Shown here one piece after another: positions 37,954-52,129 of a stretch of 64,000 nucleotides of DNA. Source of the DNA: Lepidonotus clava (lineage: Eukaryota > Annelida > Polychaeta > Phyllodocida > Polynoidae); assembly GCA_936440205.1 (NCBI GenBank), contig OW387136.1:30981927-31045926 (forward strand), read 5' to 3'. The notes under the pieces are model-generated. The model was not told where the DNA came from, searched no databases, and saw only the letters and a list, made by a program, of their open reading frames with translations. The translations under genes and the position numbers were made by a program. Positions within the stretch are counted from its first letter, which is position 1; the number at the start of each line of letters is the position of its first letter.

Positions 37954-40900
37954 CTGCAACGTTAACAAAGAGCTATGAATCAGTATTGAAACTGTAACTA
38001 ACAGGCATAAATCAATAATGAAAATGTTATGAATAGGCATAAATCAATGCATTAGAAAAGCCTAGTAACATTGTATGTACAGTGCCAATATTGAATTGGG
38101 AGGAAATTTAGTGCAATTTATCAACAATATAGCAATGTCCAATTAGGGACATCGTTAATGTTAATGGGTCCAAGGGTGAGTGACAGCAGACCCTAGGTCA
38201 TGTAACCCTCTGGGTCTCCTAGCTCTACAGCCCAAGGTGTCTTCTAGCCTACGACCAGATCCTGGTTCTCCCACGTAGCCTGTTTTCCCCTAATATGGAC
38301 TGTCTCCTTTTAATTGTACGCTCTGACCCACTGACGTGTAGTCCATTCTCTGCCTCCAAGATGAACCATTTGCTACAATCTTGGCTATCGCAGGACAACA
38401 TGATTATGACATAATCAGTACATCTTTCATGTAAGAGTGACCTTTGTGTAAGAATATGCTACTATGTATATATGAATACGTGATCCATCTCAATGCAAAT
38501 ATATGGGTGCGTGTGCAAAATTAGTGTGCTTTCATTCCAGTGCCAATAGCTGGTAGAAGAATGGGAAGTTAGGGAATGCTGAGGTGTTCTCTATGATAGG
38601 AGCCTATAGACAGCTGAGAACAATTGCTTACATGCAAATTAAAGTTGATATTAATGGTACAACAGGCGACTTGATATGAAAGTATGTTATGCCTATGGTA
38701 TTGGGTTTTCAATAAACAAACTTTAACACGTTGATAAAAACTGACTCTCTAGCAACAGGAGACACGTGCCTTTATTCGTGTAGGTCTCTATACCCACCAG
38801 AAATGTAACTGAAACGTGTGTTCTTGCTTATTCGGACACAGAGAACTTACCGACTTACGCTGTAGGTGCCCTTATCAAAGGACAACCATTGATTTTAAAT
38901 CAAAACAAACTTTCTCAATCGGAATACATTAACCTACTGAGCAGTATAGTCATATATACGTATCTCTCTACACAAGAATTACGCCCCATTTCAAATGAAA
39001 TGAAGCATTCCAAATTCGGAATCGACAATATGGCCTCCATGCTTCGGAGGGAGAATAAGGTAACTTTCAGCTCGTGATGTGCGTGATCGTTGTAGATGTA
39101 ATCATATCAACATTACAAGATATTCATGCATGAACATCTATGAGCCAATTCAATTAGGATATGAGACATTTATATTACGGAGCGTATTCAAGAACACGTT
39201 CTACTGACTGAGGAAAAACTTTAACTAATATCATCAGTTCAACATGACTGTGGTTTCAATTAGAAAGTGTAATATGAATTAGACTAAGTATTTACTAATA
39301 AAGCCATAAGGTATTTATAATCAATAAAAAAGAGAATATTCCCAGGCAGAATATTATACTATCCAAAATAATATGATTCCTTTCATATAACCGTCTGTTG
39401 CGGAAACCAGAGAATTTGTGTATTAAATAAATAAATCATTCCAGGAAGCGCTAAAGCTGACCGAATGACGTGTTCATAAGATGATTAGGTTTACATGTAC
39501 CGAGCTCAAGTTACCTAAATGGTTTGCACAGTGCCATAAGCAGTTCCCCAAGTACAAACTGTTAGAATGTATCTACATACATTACTATGATAAACTATTC
39601 TCCCTTCCCCTTATAACTACACACCATAATAAACATACCGTAAGGAAAACGGTAACATGTTGATATTTATTTTGGTTTCTATTAGCACCAAAGTAACATT
39701 TGCCTTTCCAATGGCCAACGTTTCCTTCCTTAATCCGTTCAACAATGAGCCTAAGGAGGCTTAGGAATAGGCTCCAAATGCAACATCTAGGTAACCAAGT
39801 TGCCCTTGGGTAACTATAAGTCTCATTATTCTAAACTGCTGATCTACTTTAATGCTGGGTAATATTTTGATTGCCCTTTCAGAATAATATTTTAAAAACA
39901 CCCTGGAATGGTCTTATTTCCACTTTCACCGTTGACAAAACGGTCACTGGCAGTAGGATCGGTCAACTCTTTGCCAGTTGGGATATATGATTAGAAAGTT
40001 ATTATGGGGCAGCCGCTACTCCTCCGGTCATATGTTTTCGTTGCATATACTATATTGGTACTTGCTGGCTAAAAGAGAGGCAAACTTTGCTACCTAGTTT
40101 CTAATCTTTCCTGGGTAGCAGTAGATCACTAGCAGGTGCCGCAGACTGTGCTGTATTATAAGCTTATAATCGTATTACTTGGTGCCTGACCTTCCGTCTG
40201 CCTTCGGCCAAACCTATACACTCACTCATAATTACCTATGCCACGTACTACCTCGACTCAAAAAGCTTGACAGCTTTCTTTCCGATCTGACAGAGAATAC
40301 ACTGAATAAAATTGATAAAATATTAATAGTTAGATCATATTCTGAAATATCTAATGTATGTAGAGTATCATAACACCAACCTGTAGTTATGCTGACCAAA
40401 AAGTCGGAACGCATTAATCAAATTACAAAGGCTCAATTATAATAATTTCATTTCTATTTTAATAGTAAAAAGATACAAATCGAGTTATTCCTCAATATAT
40501 TCATACAAAATATGCATACATGATGAGTATTCATACTCTTGACGTGCTTTTCTTATTTATTTTTTACAGATGCTCCAAGATGAATTATTTATCAGTTAAT
40601 AATATCAAATGAAATTATCCAACTGCACCGATGCTTTAAATTCTACATGAATGTTGGTTGATTTAATATCTATCACTTTGTTACAGAAAAGACCCCTTTT
40701 CTGCTCATTGAACTCCTTGAATTCGGCAGTTGTCATTGACTTTGGTTGCAAGACACCGTGCTGGCCATTTGTCTATGTTCAACCTGTGGTTAAAGTTCCA
40801 AGTGTAATTTCAAATCAACCAATATACCACAAGGTATATTATCTATATTTTGTATAAAACAGTGGAATAGCCCAATAGTACAACTTATTCATGTAGGTAA

Positions 40901-41778
40901 CATACATTGTGTAATTTCTACTTGTCATCTTCCACTCAGAAATTTGAAACTACAGAGGAATCAAAATACTACCTGAAATTAATTATGTTAAACTATTTTT
41001 ACAAACAATAGGAAAAGAAAATATTATATAGTTACTGTTCAAGTATCGGTAACGGGTTCTCTGTGAGGCGATGAATTAGAATCCTGACAGGTATGCCATG
41101 AAAGGTATCCACATTCCCATGTTGGTTTGTCACTGGAGACTCAGAGTTTCTGCACCCTCAATATGTGTATCCTCTTGGGCCAATTAGACTCCAGGATACA
41201 TGTAGCAGTGAACGGCCTGTTGATAATTGACTCAATCTGTTTGGCCCTTACGCCTGTAGATCATCTTAAATACAGCAGTATGCCTCGAGGCCCGCTCTCC
41301 AGGCTGACCACTGTTTGCTCTGCATACACTCTCATTGCCTGTCTCGTAGGTACTCACACACATACACCTCGGTGACAGAGGGAACCAAATGCCTCTGTTA
41401 GAGTTTTTACCACCAGAGGGCGGTCGTAGGCATAGAAATGCACGTGCAGTGTGACACACTCTGACCGTACTGCTTTTATTTTCGTGTCATATATATTTTG
41501 GGTCACTCATATTCCGTGTATGGAATACATACAGGGGCAAATTCCCCAACCACAAAATACTGATTACATGAACGCAGTTTCACCAGAGGTATCTTCTAGC
41601 CCCATGTTCAATAGATACGTCTATATTGGGCTGAATGAAGTATCCACGCGCCAAAGTTACATTCTCCAAGAAGGGGATCGCAAGAAAAAGGCGCGACAAA
41701 CAGGCAGGTCTGGGGGTGGGGGAGTGGAATGGGTATGGTCATTTCAACACACCAAGATGTTTGCCAACAATATTCAGT

Positions 41779-41840
41779 GATCTTTATTGAGCTGTGACGT
41801 TTCGTCCCTACCTCCTTCAGGAAGTTTAACTCGAAGACGG
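41779..41840 (-). other. possible retroelement 3'-end or hammerhead-like fragment
   Basis: The minus strand reads CTGAAGGAG, seven bases, then CGAAACGTC, followed by CAATAAAG. This resembles the CTGANGA...GAAA core layout of the hammerhead motifs reported in Penelope-like elements, but the match is imperfect. Confidence 0.2.
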
Positions 41841-42284
41841 GTATTCCAGGTATTGTAACGTGCATGGCTATGTCTATATTGAATATTGCAGAAAATTGCT
41901 AAATTTGTTATGTTACTCCTTTTCTACCGACGTGTTATAATTCATATAGGTTTAAATAAAATACGAAGAAAAGAAGTTTCTATGAACAGAAACTTGGCTA
42001 AAACTTCCTGGTGATGCCATTGATCATCCCGGAAGCTTAGAATAGTCGAAGGACACAGGTGGTCACATAATAGCTAATGATCCTTTTGAGGACAATGTGA
42101 TGGGCGTTATAATTATGTGGTTATACCATGGTATTTTAAATCAGCAGATACATTGACAAATCTGGATAAAGACATAGGCATGCTGCAAGGACATTATGAT
42201 TGCATGGAGCCGAATTCTACGAATTAGCATGCAGTTTCGTCACCTTTCGTAAGTGTGAGATAAGAAAACAAATATTCAATAACT

Positions 42285-42482
42285 GTGACCCAACAGGAAG
42301 AAAAGATGCCCCAGGTGGGAATACAACATTTAAGAGGGTGGAATAAGCTTTCAAATGATACCAAAGATGTGAGATTGTATTCATTATCGAAGAGGTTACA
42401 GGTTATAGAATATAGGAACATTAATGTTCCTGAGAATGACAACACCATGAATTATTCAGTATTAAATTTTACTGAGTTATAA
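42285..42482 (+). pseudogene. possible LINE ORF2 C-terminus
   Basis: The frame contains G-W-N-K-L-S-N-D-T-K-D, then S-L-S-K-R-L, resembling the W-N-x-L-P...S-F-K-x-x-L ending of LINE ORF2 proteins. No other LINE part was seen beside it. Weak. Confidence 0.25.
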
Positions 42483-45400
42483 TTATAGAAACGAAATATA
42501 ATTCTTGAAAAACATAAATGGCTACTTATAAAATACTATTGTGATCATAACTCTTGATCTAAAAATAATATTGTTTATCTGTTTGAAGCTGGAATATTTT
42601 TAAGTTATATTTCCCAACATGATATCACAATTATTTTAATAAATCACTTAAATCATTGTCTCCATGGCAACCAAATTACTTTTGTTTGGTAAATTTTTGG
42701 AATAAAACGTTCCATTGACATTCCAAACAAGGGTATTTTGGAATGAAATAGAATTTTTTGAGTAGGTCAGCTGAATTGTACACAAAAAGTTAGACCAAGA
42801 CAGTTTTAACACAATTTAAATATTAGTCCTAGTCCTATGCTAACTTGTGGAAAATTGTATAACTTTGGTTTCAATTATGATAATCACCAACTGTTTTTTG
42901 TTGAAACAAGATCAATAATTTATCTTCTCTTGGCAGTAGATAAAATGAATATTTCACTAAGTGCTGGCTGCTATGGAAACCCATAAATAGAATATAGTGC
43001 TGCTATTGACCAACAAAGTCAAGTTTGTCATGTTGGGACAGTGCCAGCATTTGGAATGGTTTCATCATAATTACTTAAAAACTAATTCTACCAGTCCCCC
43101 CACTCATTATTCTGATTATGTGCATGATAAACTCCCAAAAATGGTCCTGTTTCATGGAGCCCCATTCTGTCCCTGCTCCCCACCCAAAGGCATGTGACCA
43201 AAGGGCTTCTACAAAACCGGCAAACCCCCACTCTCAGGGAGGGACTGGTGTGTTGGGGTCCAAGGAGAGCTGCTCCTGGGGCCTACAAATTTTGGATATA
43301 ATAAACCCATTCTCTTCAACCCAAGAATCTGTCTCCTAGATCATTGCAACAAATAGTGATCAAAGGACATACTAAGCTTTACCAAGGTTTTGAACTGTGA
43401 TAGGATAAAGCATCATCAACTTTTGGCATATATTATGAGAGATAAGTGTACTGAGGACCTTTCCTTTGAGTTTCAGATATTTTAAAGCATTTTCCAGCCT
43501 TTAAATTGACAAATTATCCTTGGAACATATACAAAACCTGGCCAATTATGCACATAATATGTAAAAAGTACCAAATTTCAAAACCGATTTTTTTTATTTC
43601 AAAGTCTGATTGATGGATCTATGGCCTAATATTGAAATATTTTTATAGAATAAAGGCAAATGTAGCATCAGACCTTTAAATGTAACAAAATATCAACCTT
43701 TTGATGTCAATAAACATGTCAAAAGGCAAAAGAATGAGCAGAGTTGACCCCTGAGAGCAACCCAAATACGTCAATTATGCTGTATTCAGTAAGATACAAG
43801 CACACAGTTGAACATTATCATGATGTAAAAGTACATGTTACCCTCACAAACTGTTAGGATTGAAATATATTTTATACTTTCCCATCAGAAAACCTATTAA
43901 ATAGTAATTATAGATAATTGTATAAAAGGATAAAACAAATATATTCAAGAAATAAGCAAACATTATCTAATCAAATTCATATTGCTTCTCAACATCCAGA
44001 TGGCTTATTGGAAAAATCTGTGGAAAATGGTGATATTTCATAATTTCACCTCAGTCTTCCGACTGTGTTCATTTGCTGAATAATGCTTGCATATAGGTGA
44101 ATGAGACATCATTAGATTCCAAATTTAATTCTCTAAACTCCCAATTGAAAGAATTGAGATAAAACGTAAATTGGAAATTCTATTTAGAATTAAGTTGATG
44201 GAAGTCAGGGAAAATACCAAATTTCGGCAAATTTTGGAGGACATTCCAAACATTCTAAATTATTTGGAATGTTCAGTTAAAACACATTTCTTCCAGATTC
44301 ATAATGTATAGATTCCTAGCTTTAGAATGATACCAAGATGATTAGAATTGATCAAGAATTGTAAGAATTATGAGGATTTCTTTGAAAAATGTTAGGGCAA
44401 CTTAATGTTTTTGATCGCAATTTGCTGCAATGATCTTGCACAATTAATAATAGGGGCAGATACAGATATCTTTAAAAGGGGGGGGGGGGGGTCATCTCCT
44501 AAAGATTTCCGACGAAACCTGCGGCTCAGAGTATTATACACACAAAAGTACTAATATTGGCAAAATGATAAGGTGTAAATCCGAATAATGTTTCTTTATA
44601 ATGATAGCATATATACAATGTCTATGCCGAAACAGAGTAAGAAAGGTGGTTGTCCCAACAGATTACTTTCCATTTGGAAAAGTTTTCCAATATTCATAAT
44701 AGATTTTAGAAGTTTATTGTAGCTGCATGGGTAGTTGTAAGGGGTCCCAGAATCCTTTGTTGGCTTCCAAAATGCCCATGTCATGATGCTAATTGCGTAT
44801 TCTATATACGTTATGTCCCCATTCTTTCAATCGAAAACATCCCTGGGTGCCAATGGTAATGCATGGTAATGTAAGCAATCTTCAATTAAGACCTTATGCG
44901 GCCGTTCTATGACTATATTGAATGTTAGTTACTGTACCATTTAACAGTTTATATTCGTCTTGCTTTAACATTCCTTGATTTGTCAAGAGGATCGTTTTTC
45001 TTAAGCCAGACAGCATAAATTTACTTCTTGCTGCCGCGTGAAGTAAGATTGTTCTCGTTAGTACGACATCAAGCTGCTGGTTATGGATGCAACTATTGAA
45101 GCATTTCAATTCAATTAGGCCAAATCTAAATTAACAGACCCGTATACATGGTATACATGATATACAAAATTATATTTTGTTAATGCAATATTGGAAAAGT
45201 TCCACCAGATAAAGACCACAACTCCTTTGTCGTTTTATTTACGTATGGACTTTATATTGTATATCAAATGAATCTGCCTACAGCCGGGAGCGTGTATGCA
45301 TATATTCGGCCCTGTGGGTAATTCGTTACATACACCTAATTGGTATCTCAATTTACGCTAATATTGTGATTGGCCGCACAACTCCACACAAACTGCAAAT

Positions 45401-46206
45401 TATGGAGGGCCTATTCTACCATCGCTGGAATAACTTATATAACAGAAAAAAATATCAGGAAACCTATCAAATAATTCTGTCATGCATATGATTCAGTGAC
45501 CCCACTAAGTTGAGTACCACCAATACCGCTAGTGCACTACTGATCCTAAAGCGATCAATGTTCCTTTAGAGATTTTACTTATGTTCGTTATAAAACGTAT
45601 GCTTACCTGTGTGAGATAAGAACCTTTGAATCCCTCCATGACTAGAGTAGCTTGAACTGTTTTGGACACCTAGGTACATACATCCCTGCTTGGCGTCGAC
45701 ACAAATCTGTGTGGAGTGGACACATCATGAGAGGTCGAACAGTTGGAAGGCACGGTGGCAACATTTCGGGGGCAGCGCCGGGGGAGGCACTTGTACTTTG
45801 TAGTCGAGGCCTAACAATCCGCAGATATGCCCCTTTATACTTAATGGTAATCGACATTGGCCCACAACAACAATCGTTTAACCACCATGCTATGATGTGT
45901 TATAAATAAATCTTAATTGAAGTTGATTCGTAATTTGAATGTTAACTAATGGAAAATACATTTTAATGCTCTGCTTTTTTTCAAAGCTTTTTTTTCCAAC
46001 AAATCCTTCCGGAAGATACTACATTCTAGCAAATATCGGAATACCATTTATTCAAGTTTTTTGTTCTATTTCTTTTGTCTTCGAAAGATTTATAATAGTT
46101 ATAATAATGTTTGTGTATTGCAGGCCGTGGATACATAACTCATTTTTTCAATGTAACAAGTAAACCAACACAAACTGTACTAGAAGTAACCTCTCTATGC
46201 ACTTGA

Positions 46207-46456
46207 ATTACTTGCTTGTCGACCGGAGGCATATTGGTGGGTCGGGGCCAGTCCCACAACGACCTGTACAACTTAATTAAACGCCTCGGCGCTCCGATCA
46301 GCCGGAGAGGGGGGAATGCCCGGCTTATTGGTACTGCTGGAGGAGCCGCCCTGGAGTTGGCCATGGGGACAAACAATAACACCCTAACCCTAACCCCACT
46401 GCATAGCCTTAATGGTAATAGCTCCTGGGCCCCTAGTCCGCCGTCCACATCGCCTT
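46207..46456 (+). other. GC-rich coding-like patch
   Basis: About 80 open codons on plus (L-Y-N-L-I-K-R-L-G-A-P-I-S-R-R near the middle) in otherwise AT-rich DNA, with no convincing splice site at either end. It could be a decayed exon or a chance GC island. It includes a (CCCTAA)2 word near 46,381-46,395. Confidence 0.25.
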
Positions 46457-46738
46457 AGGGCCCACCCCCAATAAGAGTTACACCCACACGTTCATTGGGG
46501 AATATCAGATTACCTGCCCGGCATTGTGTACCTGTATGTATATGATTTAATGACGGCCCGCCTCGTGGGGAATGTTACTCTGACATATTGTAACATATCC
46601 ATGTGGGAGAAGAAGTAAATGTGTAACAATTACGGTATAATTGTTAGCTGGTTGGGGACATTGTATTGGTGCGTTAATTCGAGGCATATCCATGTCTGAT
46701 TATGAGGTTAAGTTGTTGATACATCTTTTGTAAAATCT

Positions 46739-46776
46739 CAGTGAAACTGTAATTTGTAGCAATTACAGTTTCACTG
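46739..46776. repeat. perfect 16 bp hairpin
   Basis: CAGTGAAACTGTAATT (46,739-46,754), loop TGTAGC, exact reverse complement (46,761-46,776). Confidence 0.9.
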
Positions 46777-48325
46777 TCAGGGGTACTGTATAATTGCTGA
46801 AGTATTCATGCAGGACATCTGGAACTTGATTGATTGCAACATATTGCTCTGGCAATGATACCATCGCCCACTGAACGCTAGTCCTATGATAATACTGTTC
46901 ATAATGATATTATCATACACGTTATTTCCAGTATAGCAAATTAAGATAAAGCATACGATTAATAAAATCACTTAAAACATTTCAGGATAGGTCGTTAATG
47001 TAAGACTTCATAGAATGCTCGATCAGACATAACCAATTCTGAAATCAGATTGGCAGACGTCGATCTGTCTCTTCCTCTGTCTAGATCTTCTGATTCAGTA
47101 TCTGACACTTTAATTTTAGCCAGCGCTCCAAGAGTGGGCCAACTCTAAAACACATTATGTATATATCTAAGCACGTCTTTATTACCACATCATTTTGGAA
47201 CTGAAGCCTAGTTCAATGCAATGGGTCGGATGACTGTCACTTACGCAATTGTAGTGACAGTCACGGTCATACTGATACAATTTCTTTTTGTTGTTGATTA
47301 ACATGTCAATAAAATTCATTTTTTAGTTCATCAAATGTTTGCAAATGTTATCCTAAACACCTATATCCCTTTCCTAAGTAAGTAATCTCCAAAAGGATAA
47401 TTGAGCATTAACCATAATTATACGTTTGCTGCTTATAGCAATTCATCCATCCACAATGATGAAAATTGCCTATTAGAATCGGCGGTAAACACAAAAAAGG
47501 TGTTTTCATATAAACCATATACAATTAAGACTTCATCCCTGTAACTCTTTGATTAAGGTCATTCTTTAATTCAGCTATATTTGAAAATCGCTCCTGCTGT
47601 ATCCATTCTTCTCGCCGGACGGGGCCATAATATACTCTATTAAAACGGCTTGTCCCTGTCTAGCTGTATTTGATAGTGTTCTCAGAATTTTCTCTAACAA
47701 ATCAATAATGTATGGCCATAAGGGAGTTAAAGATTAACCATTTTGGATTTTCACACGGTGGATTGGAAACAATAGAGACAATTACTATAGGTTTCAGTGA
47801 AAGATATCTCAGTCTAACATTTTCAATTTTTATCCTCATAGAATTGATGCAGATATGTAGTTTTTACTAACAATGTACTTTTGCCATTTCAAACAACCTC
47901 CCATTGCATTTCTTATGTAAGAATTGACAAACGGTCTTCCCTTCGCAACTTTATGTAAATATTAAATAGAACAACCCACTGACAAGCACTAGGTGGCAAT
48001 GCTGGGTTATACAGTTAGATCTACAAGCAATTAAAATCTTTTGGCTCTTGTCTAGACATCTGATCTCGAGAGTATTTTAGTAGGAAATTGTTTTATTATG
48101 AATGGCTGAACTTATACTTCAATCCTTACTGACGTTGAATAAAAATTGTTAGACTGTTGTGTTATTGTGTTTTCCTCATCGGGAGACACTTGTTTGAACT
48201 ATTCGTTCGAATTGCTAGAGCAAAAACAAAAGAAACACACTGTGTTTGTATAACTGTTTAGTGCTGATCAGTTATGCAGATTATAGGTTATTATTTTTAT
48301 TACATATCCTCTAGCCAAAATTTAA

Positions 48326-48957
48326 CCCTTTCACTGCCAGATATATCACAGTGTAACTGATATTTACATAGATATTGCCCAAAATACAAAAATTAGTGCA
48401 TAAATTCCCTAAAACTCAAATTTAGTTTAGATTCTTCAGATGAAAAGCTTTATTCAATAATTTTGATATAAACGTTCCAAATGTTGGCACTGTGCCAATA
48501 AGGCAAATTTCTTGCGCGGAGTAATTGTTCGTACTATCGTAATTTGCAGGTTACCATGGTAACCGATAATTCATTAAATAACTATGACACTCTTTATAAA
48601 TATAACATGAAAACATTATCTTTTTTGTGCAAAAGACAGTTTGTGATTATCATAAATGAAAGAAAAGTTAGAGCAAATCAAAAATCATGTAATTTACATA
48701 AATTCACCCATTTTTCATTATTTTTGATTAGTATGGCAAATTCAAATGTAAATATTATGTTTATGCTTTCTCGAATCGCAATTCTAACATTTTTGGTTGA
48801 CTTGATAGTCCGATGTTCAAATACCTGTATCTCTGGTTCCAATTGAAATATCTGAAAAATTCTTTCAAATTCTGAAAGCATAATTTGCATTCTTTCAATG
48901 GTGTTCCTATGGGATTTTACTATAGGGCCCCATATGAGGCCTCTGGCAGTGTAAGGG
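48326..48957 (-). mobile_element. piggyBac-type MITE, copy A (632 bp)
   Basis: Flanked on both sides by TTAA (48,322-48,325 and 48,958-48,961). Ends form an imperfect terminal inverted repeat: CCCTTTCACTGCCAGA on the left against CCCTTACACTGCCAGA on the right. TTAA target duplication and a CCC(T)n start are hallmarks of piggyBac transposition. There is no transposase; the internal open frame is not conserved as a protein. A second copy of the same length lies at 52,478 in the other orientation. Confidence 0.85.
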
Positions 48958-48961
48958 TTAA

Positions 48962-51257
48962 AGTAAACAACATCTTTAATGTTTTGCATGGCGTATTTAA
49001 GGCCTGTTTCCTATCGCCTCAGGGTAATCCTGAGAAAACGCTCCTATTCTGTTATAGGCCTAGATGGCACAGCAAAGCACACAAGGAAAAAATGAAGACT
49101 GAACATTACATGAATAAAATAAATAAACCTTATCCAACTAACTAAATGAAACTTGGAAATGCATTGTGATTTGATATGACCCATCTAGTGGTAATGCAAA
49201 GCCAATGTTTGAAAGGAAAATGGGGGTCACAGCACTAACCAAAACAATGTAGTCATTGTGATAATAAGGTGTATACATGTACTTACATAATGTTGTGCTC
49301 ATAGTATGAAAAAAACAGCATAGGTCCCAGGATCTTTGAACTACGAAGTTAAGTGAAGAAAATATGTATGACCAACAGAAAAAACACCATACATGGGTCA
49401 ATTTTGCACATCAGTGGTAATACGGGATGGAAAATGAATCAATCACCCATTAATTTTCAAAGTAGCTGAACTGTTTACCATATAATCAACTGTTTCTTTT
49501 ATACCATGAGCAAAACAGCTTGTAAGGGTGAAACTTGCAACAACAACAATAATTCACTGACCAGGTGCCATGTATTGCACAACAAAGATTAGTAAGATAT
49601 AGTCCCTAAATCAATCAAACTTTGGTATACGATTCAAAAGCAGACCTTTTTTTATTTTATTTGTTTATTCCAAAGCAAATCTTTCAGGAATGAATCTCAG
49701 ATAATGAAAAACATTTAAGATCATCTTTTAGGACATTTCCCTATGTCTTAGGGGGATTTTATTCATTATGTGCAATGAAACATCTTCCCATAAAGATAAC
49801 TATGGTTCCTCAAGGCATACTGTAATTATGTGGCTTTAAAAATACAGAGAAATATATTTAAGGAAATAACAAGATGTCATATACATAATCATATAATATG
49901 GTAATATAGGCCTAGTTGTAGACTAGTTTTAGCAATGGGAAATCCTTTTTTTTCGGTTTTCAACGTCTACCCATAATATTGATGAAGAATAGATATTAGA
50001 AATGCTTATGCGTGGGAGGGGATCCTAGGGGCATCCTAATTCCCCCCACCCCCTTTTTTGTATTTCCTTTTGGTGAACACAAAAGCTACACAAAGAGGAG
50101 AGAATGCGGTGAATATCTAAAGTCTTCTCTCTTTCCCTAGTTCTGGATCTACCCATGAATTATTGCTCTAAAATAATCATGAAAAGAATTATTCAAATAA
50201 TTATCAGAATGAATTGAATTTCGTTATGTTGGCTCCATAAAAATACAGCAGTTCAATGTGTGACAAAGCGTCATACAGATTGATTAGTTAACTATAGAGG
50301 GCCTCAGAGCGCCCGTTGTATAGTATCCTTGGTCCCCAACAGACGTCGGCGTCATTGTATGTTTGATCCAGGGGTCCGTGAATCGTGTAGGAAGGTAGTG
50401 ATTTCATTATGAAATAAGTTTGCTTTTAACCTGTTTTTCTCATTCTGTTGGTCTCCTTTTTTTCCCAATTCTCAAGCAAATATTTCAATCTCATTTTAAG
50501 ATTGAACTATTTATCGAGATTAACAATTTGTTTATGGGTTTGTGCTGTGGTTGTGGGAAATAATTGATTATACCAATAGCCCTACCACGAGAAGTTGTCT
50601 AATTGTGCCCACATTTGATTGGTCTATAATTTAGGTTTTTGCTTTTGACCACCGGGTCCGGACATTCCTTGCCAGTTGATGAAACATTGCAATACTAACT
50701 TTCAAAGTTTGTTTGAAAAAAAAAATCTTTACCAAAAATTCATGTCCTATAGGTATTCCTCATCGCGGTGTGGCGTGATTTACACTTTGTAATAATGATT
50801 AGTTATGCACAGAACAATGAAAGTGAATTGAAATTTTCAACTGGATTACGTCTTATGGGAATTAACTATTACTTCAATAAATTTTATTTTATTCCGATCA
50901 ATAATCTTACCAGAGTATTTCAATCCATGCCAACACTGCTATCAAGCCCTTAAGCAGATACCTATTTCTCTCAGTCATAACATTAGCAGTCCAAAACTTT
51001 GATTTGTACAATCTACCTGAGACGTGTTACAGGTATCATGGAGAATTTTCAGGGACTTAACACAGATCCATGTGGTTATAACCAAGTGATAGGGCTAAAA
51101 ATAAAAGAATAGCATATCTGTTTTGATCTCCTGAATTGGTTGATTCCTTGATTTTCTAAGATTTTTTTTCATTAAAGATTTTGGGACTTTTTCGAATTAT
51201 TTAAAAAAAAATGCAATTAAAAGCATGATTTTCATGCTACTTTATACCCTGATAAAA
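48962..51257. other. AT-rich non-coding sequence
   Basis: No gene, repeat family or RNA gene recognised. Confidence 0.4.
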
Positions 51258-52040
51258 TCAAAATCTGAAAATTTTACACATACTGGGATAAACTACAAGT
51301 CCTGAACTTTCTCACCGTATGTGTGATGAACTCCCATATAGCATGGTGAAAATGCAAGGAGAATTACAAAAGTCATCATAAATAATGATTTTTGCCAATT
51401 TGTCCAGGGCTGACAGATCACAAAATATGACCATAACAAACTACCAAATTTGAACATGTTCCCAAAATTTGTCAATATTGTACTATATACCATTGAACTC
51501 CTCTTGAATCAAGCTTTCCAGTAGTATAAGAGTTATCATGATCAGACTTAGTGTGTGTCCATGATTGATGCCTGAACATAGCCATTTTTTTAAGGGGATT
51601 TTGACATTTTTCAGCTGAAAAAACACACTCTTCATGATACCTAATTTTATACAACAAAAATCAAAATCTCTAAATTTTACACATACTGGGGGATACATCA
51701 AGACCTGAAGTTCCTCACTGTATATATGATAAAGCCCCTTATATCATGATGAAAATGCAAGGATGATGCAAAGTTATCATAAATAATATGACCCAGTGAC
51801 AAAACCTGACAGATCACAAAACATGACTCTAACAAACAACCACATTTGAACATGTTCCCAAAATTTGGCATTATTGTACTATATACCATTGAACCCCTCT
51901 TGAATTAAGCTTTCCAACTGTATAAAGATTGTCATGCTCAGACTCAGCATAAGTCCATGAGAGTTGACTAAACATGACCATTTTTGAGGGGATTTTGACC
52001 TTTTTCAGCTGAAAAATGTCACTCTCCGTGATATTTTCGG
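51258..52040. repeat. diverged tandem duplication, period 403 bp
   Basis: Copy 1 is 51,258-51,660 and copy 2 is 51,661 to about 52,040. Shared blocks include ATTTTACACATACTGGG, TTTGAACATGTTCCCAAAA, TTGTACTATATACCATTGAA and TTTTTCAGCTGAAAAA. Divergence of roughly 15-20% by eye indicates an old event, possibly the remains of a satellite. Confidence 0.75.
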
Positions 52041-52129
52041 AGACTCCAAGCAATGACGTCAAATAAACGTAACGTATCTCTTATCTGATATAATCAATAT
52101 AACTCTTATAAACATGACATAGATAGTGT

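Larger units (their letters stand above)
37954..48325. other. intron or intergenic, AT-rich
   Basis: At least the left part is intron of the minus-strand gene ending at 37,111. I see no upstream exon with clear splice sites. Within it: a possible LINE C-terminus at 42,285-42,482, a retroelement-end-like motif near 41,780-41,835, a run of 14 G at 44,478-44,491, GC-richer patches at 45,650-45,860 and 46,207-46,456, and a perfect hairpin at 46,739-46,776. Confidence 0.4.

Noticed and set aside
37255-37978. Long plus-strand frames across the host exon
   Set aside because: GC-rich antisense shadows of the minus-strand exon, which has a splice acceptor and a sensible stop.
46381-46395. CCCTAACCCTAACCCC as an interstitial telomere
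   Set aside because: Only two units; too short to distinguish from chance.
48678-48989. About 100-codon frame in MITE A and its counterpart at 52,464-52,757
   Set aside because: The two translations differ at many residues relative to the low DNA divergence, with no sign of synonymous bias, and the frames run out of the element. Not a conserved protein.
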